From assembly GCA_964480365.1 (NCBI GenBank), contig CAYZPM010000001.1, positions 62,001-126,000 of the forward strand: a stretch of 64,000 nucleotides of DNA, in the 5' to 3' direction. Below, piece by piece: positions 15,187-21,697 of the stretch (within the stretch, counting starts at the first letter, position 1; the number at the start of each line of letters is the position of its first letter). Both the position numbers and the translations under genes were made by a program. This DNA comes from CAIQPV01 sp964480365. GTDB lineage: Bacteria > Pseudomonadota > Gammaproteobacteria > Burkholderiales > Gallionellaceae. The notes beneath the pieces are model-generated. The model was not told the origin of the DNA. It did no database searches and saw only the letters and a list, made by a program, of their open reading frames with translations.

Positions 15187-16827
15187 TCAATCCTCGGCGC
15201 GCTGATATAACCGGAAGCGTTCATTCTTGTCGCTGGAACGTCCGCCTTCCCAGATTTTCTTCCATGCGGTTTCGTTTTCCATCAAGCCGGACGCTTGACC
15301 GCTTTGCACCAGCAGCAGGTCGCAAGCATCGCGTGCATGGCGGCGCGGAGTGATATTGCCGAAATATTGCAGCATGGCAAGTTGCGTATCGCCTACATTC
15401 AGGCTTGCCAGGCAGCCGTGCTGCGCGGGCAGGGCGTGTTTGAGGGAAACAACCATACTGCGATAGCTCTTGCCGCTATCCAGCCAAGGCAGCCATAGGG
15501 TCATCGCCAGCAGCCAGATCAGGGTGACGCCCGCCGCCCAGTTGATGATGGCGCGGCGCATGGAACGCCCCACACGCCATACCAGCATCAGCCACAGCGC
15601 GGTGGCGGACAGTGCAATCCAGAACGACGGCGTGTTGACCGCCGGTTCAAAGCCGGGCTGGTACTCTTTCAGCCATTGCGTAATCTTGGCGTGGTTGTCC
15701 AGCAGCAGTCCGGCCCAGCCCCACCACATCAGGATGGAGATCAGACCGAAGGTCATGATGCCGAACCAGTCCAATGCATTGGCCGCACCGCGCCGCAACG
15801 TGGTAAGTGCGGCAGTGGCGAGCAGGGTGAGCGGCAACAGCATGGGCAATGCAAAGATGTCCTTGACGTTGGGCACCAGGCTCAAAGTGAAGAGCATGAC
15901 GATGAAGCTGGTCAGCGGCAACTGAAATTCGATCGTGTGCCAGATTTTTTTGCGTGCTTGCCACACCGCCCATGCGGCCAGCGGCAGGGCGGGCCAGGCA
16001 AACCACGGCAAGATGCTCACGTAATAAAACACTTCATCGTAGTGGCCACTGTGCGCGAAATCGAGCCAGCGCCCAATGTTGTTTGTCCACGCCCATTCCA
16101 TGAACAGTTGCGGTGAGCGCAGGTACAACAGGGTGGGCCAGATGGTGAGCCAGGGCAAAGCGCTGATTGAGGCAATGCCCAAGCTGGTAAAGAAGGGCCG
16201 TACGCGCCAGTTGCGGAACACCAGCATCGCGGCGCTGATAAGCAGGAACAGCATGGGTGCAATGAAGCCTTTGGCCATGAAGCCGATACCCACGCCAGTC
16301 CCGATGAGGATGCCTGCGCGCAAAGGACGGCGCAGGCTCAGGGTAAAGCCGTATTGCATCACGGCGCAGCCGGTAAGCAGAGCGAGGTCGGTGACGAGTT
16401 GATGCGCACTCACCAACATGCCGAGGCAACCGATCAGGATAAGCACCGCCGCCCAGCCGCGTCCGCTGCCGAATAATTCGCGCCCGGCCAATCCGGTGAA
16501 CAGCAGCGTGAACGCGGTATAAAAACCGCTGACCAAACGGGCACCGTCATGCAGCGCAAACATTGGAGAAAACAGCTTGGCGAACACCGCTGCCGTCATG
16601 TAAAACAGCGGCGGCTTGTCCATATAAGGCTCACCCGCGAGCGTAGGAACCAACCAGTCGCCATTTTGCAGGATGTGATATACCAGCCCGAAACTATGCG
16701 CGTCTTCCGGCTTCCACGGATCATGCCCGACCAGTCCGGTGAGCACCCACACCGCGCACAATAACGCAAGGAACAGCGCCTTGGTCTGCGTGATGGAATG
16801 CTCGTGGTCAGGTGGATAGGGGAACAT
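15187..16827 (-). CDS. GT39/ArnT-like membrane glycosyltransferase
   Basis: Integral membrane transferase of the dolichyl-phosphate-mannose-protein mannosyltransferase/ArnT superfamily, moving a sugar from a polyprenyl-phosphate donor to lipid A, protein or another envelope acceptor on the periplasmic side. The 546-residue protein has about 11-12 hydrophobic helices. The first periplasmic loop contains HDPWKPEDAHSFGLVYHI, with the conserved acidic pair, and then PTLAGEPYMDKPPLFY, the DKPPL motif of this family. The C-terminal soluble part is short. ATG at 16827. Stands alone between rnpB and rpmE, so the acceptor cannot be inferred. Confidence 0.85.
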   Translation of the reverse strand: MFPYPPDHEHSITQTKALFLALLCAVWVLTGLVGHDPWKPEDAHSFGLVYHILQNGDWLVPTLAGEPYMDKPPLFYMTAAVFAKLFSPMFALHDGARLVSGFYTAFTLLFTGLAGRELFGSGRGWAAVLILIGCLGMLVSAHQLVTDLALLTGCAVMQYGFTLSLRRPLRAGILIGTGVGIGFMAKGFIAPMLFLLISAAMLVFRNWRVRPFFTSLGIASISALPWLTIWPTLLYLRSPQLFMEWAWTNNIGRWLDFAHSGHYDEVFYYVSILPWFAWPALPLAAWAVWQARKKIWHTIEFQLPLTSFIVMLFTLSLVPNVKDIFALPMLLPLTLLATAALTTLRRGAANALDWFGIMTFGLISILMWWGWAGLLLDNHAKITQWLKEYQPGFEPAVNTPSFWIALSATALWLMLVWRVGRSMRRAIINWAAGVTLIWLLAMTLWLPWLDSGKSYRSMVVSLKHALPAQHGCLASLNVGDTQLAMLQYFGNITPRRHARDACDLLLVQSGQASGLMENETAWKKIWEGGRSSDKNERFRLYQRAED

Positions 16828-16841
16828 AGGGCGCTATTCTA

Positions 16842-17064
16842 CAGGGTGCCTCTTAAAATTCAGGGTACCTCTAAAAATCCAACTTTCGTCGCGATACTGC
16901 GTTGCTCACAAAAAATTACTCCTTACATATAAAACATATGTGGCGTCGCAAATTTTTGCTCGCGCCTTGTCTGGCTTATAACCAACCACTTGGCTACCGT
17001 TTTTGGGTGGCCTAGTGGAATGGCTAGTAGTTTCATCAGAAACTTGAGTTTTTAGAGTACCCTT
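16842..17064. mobile_element. MITE-like element with terminal inverted repeats
   Basis: A non-coding stretch of about 203 bp begins AGGGTACCTCTAAAAATCCA at 16862 and ends at about 17064 with the near-complement (read inwards: AAGGGTACTCTAAAAACTCA). The approximately 25-bp termini match with a one-base gap and a few mismatches. Immediately to the left, 16842 starts AGGGTGCCTCTTAAAATTC, a second degenerate copy of the left end. The interior carries CTTTCGTCGCGATACTGCGT and no transposase. This is the architecture of a miniature inverted-repeat element. It sits in the gap between the GT39 gene and rpmE and could be moved only by a transposase encoded elsewhere. Confidence 0.55.
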
Positions 17065-17101
17065 TAGGTTCGCCCAAATGCAAGGCAACGTCAGAAACAG
17101 A

Positions 17102-17123
17102 AAAGGCAGCCTACGCTGCCTTT
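17102..17123 (-). terminator. rho-independent terminator of rpmE
   Basis: AAAGGCAGC, loop CTAC, GCTGCCTTT: a perfect 9-bp stem 25 bp beyond the rpmE stop. On the minus strand it is followed by T-rich sequence (TTTTCTGTTTCTG), as expected for termination of rpmE. Confidence 0.8.
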
Positions 17124-17148
17124 CAGTTGTAGCTTGTTGCGAAAACCA

Positions 17149-17370
17149 TCAGGCGGCAGCTTTTGCACCGGGCTTGCCGTATTTCTGGTTGAACTTCTCG
17201 ATGCGACCGGCAGTGTCCACAATCTTCTGTGTGCCGGTGTAGAACGGATGGCATTCTGAACAAACTTCCACATGCAACGGCTTGCCGAGCGTGGACTTGG
17301 TCTTGAACGTGTTGCCGCAACTGCAATTCACGGCGATTTCTTCATACTTCGGATGGATGTCGGCTTTCAT
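17149..17370 (-). CDS. rpmE: 50S ribosomal protein L31 (zinc-binding form)
   Basis: Ribosomal large-subunit protein of 73 residues. It starts MKADIHPKYEEIAVNCSCGN and contains the CxC...CxxC zinc ligands (C16, C18, C37, C40 in NCSCGN and EVCSECHPFYTG), so it is the zinc-containing (C+) form. KFNQKYG at the end is typical. Strong AGGAAG ribosome site before ATG 17370, and a terminator follows. Confidence 0.97.
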   Translation of the reverse strand: MKADIHPKYEEIAVNCSCGNTFKTKSTLGKPLHVEVCSECHPFYTGTQKIVDTAGRIEKFNQKYGKPGAKAAA

Positions 17371-17475
17371 TTTTCTTCCTAGCTAAAGTTGGGCGCGGCT
17401 GTTGTACGCGCACGGAATAAGGGGGCGAATTATCCATGAAAAGGGGTGGCTATGCAACTTTAAGCCGGTTCGCCT

Positions 17476-18834
17476 TTATTCCCCGCCATATTGCCGCATC
17501 AATTTGATCATAGCCGACGCCTTGTCCAGCGTCTCCTGATACTCCGACTCCATATCGGAATCCGCCACGATGCCGCCACCCGCCCAGCATCGAATCGCGT
17601 TTTCAGAATATACCAAGGTGCGGATAACGATATTGCTGTCCATGTTGCCGTCGAAGCCAACATAACCTATCGCGCCGCAGTAAAGACCGCGACGGTGCGG
17701 CTCAAGCTGCTCGATAATTTGCATGGCGCGCTGTTTAGGTGCGCCGGTTACGGAGCCGCCGGGGAAACAATCGCGCAGCACATGCAGCGCATCACGTCCT
17801 TCAGCCAGTTTAGCTTCCACCGTGCTGACCAGATGATGCACGTTGGCGAAGCTTTCCACTTCAAATAATTTAGGCACGCGCACCGAGCCCGGCGTACAGC
17901 TTTTGCCAAGATCGTTGCGCAGCAAATCCACAATCATCAGGTTTTCCGCACGGTCTTTGGGGTGATTGCGCAACTCTTCGGCAAGCCGCCTATCCTGTTG
18001 CGCATCACTGCTGCGGGGACGTGTGCCTTTGATCGGCTTGGTTTCCACGCAGCCTTTTTGCACGCGCAGAAAACGTTCCGGCGAGGCGCATAGAATCTGG
18101 GACTGTGGCAGTTTGAGGAAAGCGGAATACGGCGCAGGACTCAGGCGGCGCAGCGTGAGATAAGCGCCAAAGGCATCGCCCGATGCGGCGGCGCTGAAGC
18201 GTTGCGCGAGGTTGACCTGGTAGCAATCGCCTGCCTGCAAATATTCTTGCACTTCATGGAAGGCGGCTTCATATTCTGCACGCGTAAAATTGGAGGTGAT
18301 GCGACCCTGCACGCTAAAAGTATCAACTGGTAATTTACCTGCTCGCTGCACGCGATCAAGAACTTGCGGCAACAGGATTTTCGTTTCAGCTGACCGCTGC
18401 TGCGAAACCAGTTGGGCAGTTTCTTTCTGATGATCGAGCACGATAGCCCAGTCGTAGATACCGATAGCCATATCAGGCAAACATTCTGAATCTTGCGCCT
18501 GTGCGGACAGCGCCTTCATACGTCGGGCTAGATCGTAACCCCAGTAGCCCAATGCGCCTCCAGAGAACGGGATGCCGGGTAAGGCTGCGGCAGGTTCGCC
18601 CAATTGCTGACGCAGCAGTGTAAATGGATCATCATTTGAGCTCCACGTTCCGGCTGCGTCAGTGATTTCGGTTTCTGTGCCATGTGTAACCAATGTTGCC
18701 ACCGGCTGTGCGCAGAGAATGTCGTAGCGACCCAGCCCCGCACTATCCAGCCATACGGCCCAAGGCAGGTCGGCAATGGCCGCATAAATGGCAGTAGCAT
18801 CGATTGCATAAGGAAGAGAAGCGCTATAAAGCAT
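17476..18834 (-). CDS. pabB: aminodeoxychorismate synthase component I
   Basis: Converts chorismate (with ammonia from PabA) to 4-amino-4-deoxychorismate for folate. The 452-residue protein has the chorismate-binding domain with PIKGTRPR (the PabB-type lysine), LAEELRNHPKDRAENLMIVDLLRNDLGK, FPGGSVTGAPKQRAMQIIEQLE and GAIGYVGFDGNMDSNIVIRT with the closing GGGIVADSDMESEYQET. The ATG at 18834 (MLYSASLPYAID) is chosen; a TTG at 18858 would add eight residues. It lacks a fused lyase domain. Divergent from the proteasome-like gene, 36 bp apart. Confidence 0.92.
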   Translation of the reverse strand: MLYSASLPYAIDATAIYAAIADLPWAVWLDSAGLGRYDILCAQPVATLVTHGTETEITDAAGTWSSNDDPFTLLRQQLGEPAAALPGIPFSGGALGYWGYDLARRMKALSAQAQDSECLPDMAIGIYDWAIVLDHQKETAQLVSQQRSAETKILLPQVLDRVQRAGKLPVDTFSVQGRITSNFTRAEYEAAFHEVQEYLQAGDCYQVNLAQRFSAAASGDAFGAYLTLRRLSPAPYSAFLKLPQSQILCASPERFLRVQKGCVETKPIKGTRPRSSDAQQDRRLAEELRNHPKDRAENLMIVDLLRNDLGKSCTPGSVRVPKLFEVESFANVHHLVSTVEAKLAEGRDALHVLRDCFPGGSVTGAPKQRAMQIIEQLEPHRRGLYCGAIGYVGFDGNMDSNIVIRTLVYSENAIRCWAGGGIVADSDMESEYQETLDKASAMIKLMRQYGGE

Positions 18835-18870
18835 TGGTGTTAAAATTCGGCTAAACAATCAGGATTAAAT

Positions 18871-19440
18871 ATGACTACCATCGTCGCAGTAAGAAAAAAT
18901 GGCATCGTCGCTATCGCCGCTGACACACTGACCACCTTCGGCAACACACGCCTGCCTGCCGCGCTGGATGCGTCGCACGACAAGATATTGCACTGCGGCG
19001 AGAGTTACATCGGAGTATGCGGTAGCGCTGCGCACCATTTAGTATTGGCCAATCTGCTGTCAAAGATGCCGGATGTGCAGCTTAACAGCAAGGCGGGGAT
19101 TTTTGAAACCTTCCGCAAGCTTCATCCGGTGCTGAAAGAGGAATGCTTCCTGAACCCCAAGGAAGATGAAGAAGATCCTTATGAATCCAGCCAGATTACC
19201 GCGCTGATCGCCAATGCCAGCGGCATCTATGGAATTTATTCAATGCGCGAAGTGTTCGAGTACACCCAGTTTTGGGCCATCGGCTCGGGCCATGAATTTG
19301 CGCTTGGCGCCATGCATCACGCCTATTCCCGCTATGACAGTGCGCTGGAAATTGCGCACGCCGGGGTCGAAACAGGGATCGCCTTCGACAGAAACAGCGC
19401 CGCACCCATTACACAGTACACCATCCCGCTACAGTCTTGA
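18871..19440 (+). CDS. proteasome-like Ntn hydrolase (betaproteobacterial BPH type)
   Basis: A 189-residue member of the proteasome/HslV fold. After removal of Met1 the chain starts TTIVAVRKNGIVAIAAD, so the candidate nucleophile Thr1, the aspartate at mature position 17 and a lysine (in ASHDKIL, slightly displaced by a four-residue insertion relative to HslV Lys33) are all in place. It is not HslV: there is no hslU neighbour and the body (PKEDEEDPYESSQITALI, FWAIGSGHEFALGAMHHAY) differs. It agrees with the 'betaproteobacteria proteasome homologue' BPH, described as forming a self-compartmentalised double ring. Anbu is the other candidate but has a different N-terminus. The unfoldase partner and substrate are unknown. 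Divergent from pabB. Confidence 0.75.
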   Translation: MTTIVAVRKNGIVAIAADTLTTFGNTRLPAALDASHDKILHCGESYIGVCGSAAHHLVLANLLSKMPDVQLNSKAGIFETFRKLHPVLKEECFLNPKEDEEDPYESSQITALIANASGIYGIYSMREVFEYTQFWAIGSGHEFALGAMHHAYSRYDSALEIAHAGVETGIAFDRNSAAPITQYTIPLQS

Positions 19441-19675
19441 TTGTCATTCTTCAGGGGGCAGTAAAGCGCTCCAATCCAGCATCATGTTCCGATTGCGCTC
19501 ATAACCTATTAGTCGCGCCATTCGGAAGTGGATAGAAGTACATGCCCGCATAAAGCTGGCAAGGAAAAGGAGCGCACACGAACCGAACTCGGTGCGCCCA
19601 GCAAAACAACCAAAACTGTGGACAGCCCCTACTAAACTTAAACTTCAGGGGCCGTCTCCACAGCCTCCAAACCCA
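19441..19675. other. intergenic region between convergent genes
   Basis: About 235 bp between the end of the proteasome-like gene and the end of the histone-like gene. GCGCACACG...CGGTGCGC near 19571-19600 could form a weak hairpin, with no T-run. I see no gene here. Confidence 0.4.
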
Positions 19676-20254
19676 TCAGTTCGGCTTGCTGATGCCTGGC
19701 GTAGGGAAAGGCCAGGTTGTAGCCGGACGCACAGGTGCCGGAGCAGAAGGAGCCGGAGCTGCCGCAACTGGTGCCGCTGGCTTGCTCGCTACTACAGCTG
19801 GCTTCTTAGCTGCCGGCTTAGCGGCTGGTGCTGCCTTTTTAGCGGGGGCAGCAGCCTTCTTTGCCGGTGCAGCCTTCTTAGCTGGAGCCGCTTTCTTGGC
19901 TACCGCTTTTTTGGCTGCTGGCTTTGCTGCTGCCTTCTTAGCTGGAGCCGCTTTCTTGGCTACCGCTTTTTTGGCTGCTGGCTTTGCTGCTGCCTTTTTA
20001 GCTGGAGCCGCCTTCTTGGCTACCACTTTTTTAGCTGCTGCTTTTTTAGCTGGAGCCGCTTTCTTGGCTACTGCTTTTTTAGCCGCCGGTTTTTTAGCTG
20101 CTGCCTTTTTTGCGGGTGCCGCCTTCTTGGCCGGTGCCGCTTTCTTGGCTACTGCTTTTTTAGCCGCTGGCTTAGCTGCTGCTTTCTTTGCGGGTGCCGC
20201 CTTCTTGGCCGGAGCCGCTTTCTTTGCTGCTGGTTTAGCTTTCTTTGTTGCCAT
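19676..20254 (-). CDS. histone H1-like Lys/Ala/Pro-rich DNA-binding protein
   Basis: A 192-residue protein composed almost wholly of AKKAAPAKKAA and KPAAKKAVAKKA units, very basic and without a globular domain, like the histone H1-like proteins of Bordetella and other betaproteobacteria and AlgP of Pseudomonas. It probably binds DNA or RNA without sequence specificity and compacts the nucleoid. The last 30 residues (PVRPATTWPFPTPGISKPN) leave the repeat pattern. The start is ATG 20254 (MATKKAKPAAKK), with AGGGGGTTG upstream; an upstream ATG would add 16 atypical residues. The repeats are also tandem at DNA level, so length probably varies between strains. Confidence 0.88.
   Translation of the reverse strand: MATKKAKPAAKKAAPAKKAAPAKKAAAKPAAKKAVAKKAAPAKKAAPAKKAAAKKPAAKKAVAKKAAPAKKAAAKKVVAKKAAPAKKAAAKPAAKKAVAKKAAPAKKAAAKPAAKKAVAKKAAPAKKAAPAKKAAAPAKKAAPAAKPAAKKPAVVASKPAAPVAAAPAPSAPAPVRPATTWPFPTPGISKPN
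19873..20040. repeat. 60-bp tandem DNA repeat within the histone-like gene
   Basis: A 49-bp segment beginning GCCTTCTTAGCTGGAGCCGC recurs with a 60-bp period at 19872, 19932 and, with several substitutions, 19992. The first two copies are identical over the whole segment. This is direct evidence of recent unequal exchange or slippage in the coding repeat, always in multiples of three so the frame is kept. Confidence 0.85.
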
Positions 20255-20476
20255 TTCAACCCCCTTTACATAATGAAAGTTAACAAGATACAACATGAAC
20301 AACCACTACATCCCCAGCACACCGCATGCGGCATGACCGAAGCCCGTTAACCAGCCTGCGTGATTGTTGGGGCTGTGTCAACTTTGCACTCAATGTATTG
20401 AGCAGCAAACTGCCTGACTTTGTTAACAGCCCCTTGCAACCACGGCGTACCCCTTGCGGGTGTACTTGCCGGTCTT
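20255..20476. other. intergenic region upstream of the histone-like gene
   Basis: About 220 bp between the histone-like start and the nrdB stop. It should hold the histone-like promoter and any nrdB terminator, but I find no convincing hairpin with T-run and no gene. Confidence 0.4.
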
Positions 20477-21637
20477 CTAATCCCAAGATAGCGCGCCACC
20501 AGTCTGATATTCGGTGACACGCGTTTCGAAGAAATTCTTCTCTTTCTTGAGATCAATCATTTCCGCCATCCACGGGAACGGGTTGCTTGCTCCCGGGTAC
20601 AACATATCTATGCCGATCTGCTGGCAGCGTCGATTGGCTATGAAGCGCAAATATTCCTTGAACATCGCAGCATTCAGGCCCAGCACACCGCGCGGCATGG
20701 TGTCTTCCGCATAAGCATATTCCAATTCAACCGCCTTGCGGAAGAGACTCTCAATTTCTTTCTTGAACGATTCCGTCCAGAGATGCGGATTTTCTGCCTT
20801 GAGCTGATTGATCATGTCCACACCAAAATTCAGGTGCATGGATTCGTCGCGCAGAATATATTGATACTGTTCTGCGGCACCGGGCATTTTGTTCTGGCGC
20901 CCCAGCGCCAGGATTTGCACAAAGCCAACATAGAAAAACAGACCTTCCATAATGCAGGCAAACACAATCAGGCTCTTCAGCAGCTTCTGGTCGTTTTCCG
21001 GCGTACCTGTCTTGAATCCCGGGTTGGTCAGCGTGTCAATGAATGGAATCAGGAATTCATCCTTGTCGCGAATGCTGGGTACCTCGTGATACATATTAAA
21101 GATTTCGCCTTCATCCAGCCCCAAGCTCTCGACAATGTACTGGTAGGCATGCGTGTGGATCGCTTCTTCAAAAGCCTGCCGTAACATGTATTGACGGCAT
21201 TCCGGTGAGGTGATGTGGCGATAGGTTCCCAGCACAATGTTGTTGGCAGCCAAACTGTCGGCGGTGCTAAAAAAACCCAGATTGCGCTTGACCAGCTTCT
21301 GTTCGTCTTCCGTTAATTGCCCGGTTTTCCACTGGGCAATATCTGCAGTCATGTTAATTTCTTGCGGCATCCAGTGGTTTGCACAAGCGGCAAGATATTT
21401 TTCCCATGCCCATTTGTGCTTGAATGGAACCAGTTGATTCACGTCAGCGCGTGAATTAATAATTGCCTTGTCTTCCGCTCGTATCCTTCCGACATTGGCG
21501 GAAGCGATAGTGTAAGTATGTTCATCCACATCATCTGCCTGGTTTATCCCCATACCGAAGGTCGCTCCCAAGCGCAAACCTGCAGGCAATGCCGCAGGCA
21601 CCACTTCATCATCAAATGTCAGCATACTTTTTCCCAT
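20477..21637 (-). CDS. nrdB: ribonucleoside-diphosphate reductase subunit beta, class Ia
   Basis: Radical-carrying di-metal subunit of aerobic ribonucleotide reductase, which makes dNTP precursors with NrdA. The 386-residue sequence has the ligand helices: FFSTADSLAANNI (Asp ligand), EEAIHTHAYQYI (Glu and His ligands, with tyrosine at the radical position) and RDESMHLNFG (Glu and His). Because the radical tyrosine is present it is not the Tyr-less class Ic form. The C-terminal tail needed to dock on NrdA (ETRVTEYQTGGALSWD) is intact. ATG 21637 follows AAAGGA. Sixty bases downstream of nrdA in one operon. Confidence 0.95.
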   Translation of the reverse strand: MGKSMLTFDDEVVPAALPAGLRLGATFGMGINQADDVDEHTYTIASANVGRIRAEDKAIINSRADVNQLVPFKHKWAWEKYLAACANHWMPQEINMTADIAQWKTGQLTEDEQKLVKRNLGFFSTADSLAANNIVLGTYRHITSPECRQYMLRQAFEEAIHTHAYQYIVESLGLDEGEIFNMYHEVPSIRDKDEFLIPFIDTLTNPGFKTGTPENDQKLLKSLIVFACIMEGLFFYVGFVQILALGRQNKMPGAAEQYQYILRDESMHLNFGVDMINQLKAENPHLWTESFKKEIESLFRKAVELEYAYAEDTMPRGVLGLNAAMFKEYLRFIANRRCQQIGIDMLYPGASNPFPWMAEMIDLKKEKNFFETRVTEYQTGGALSWD

Positions 21638-21697
21638 TTTCCTTCCCTTTCCCTATTCCACCGATAACGGTGGACAATAATAATATTATTGTGATTC

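Noticed and set aside
19686..20273. Plus-strand frame of alanine/leucine/glycine repeats opposite the histone-like gene
   Set aside because: Complement of AAG/GCC repeats; composition alone keeps it open. The sense gene has a ribosome site and a known family.
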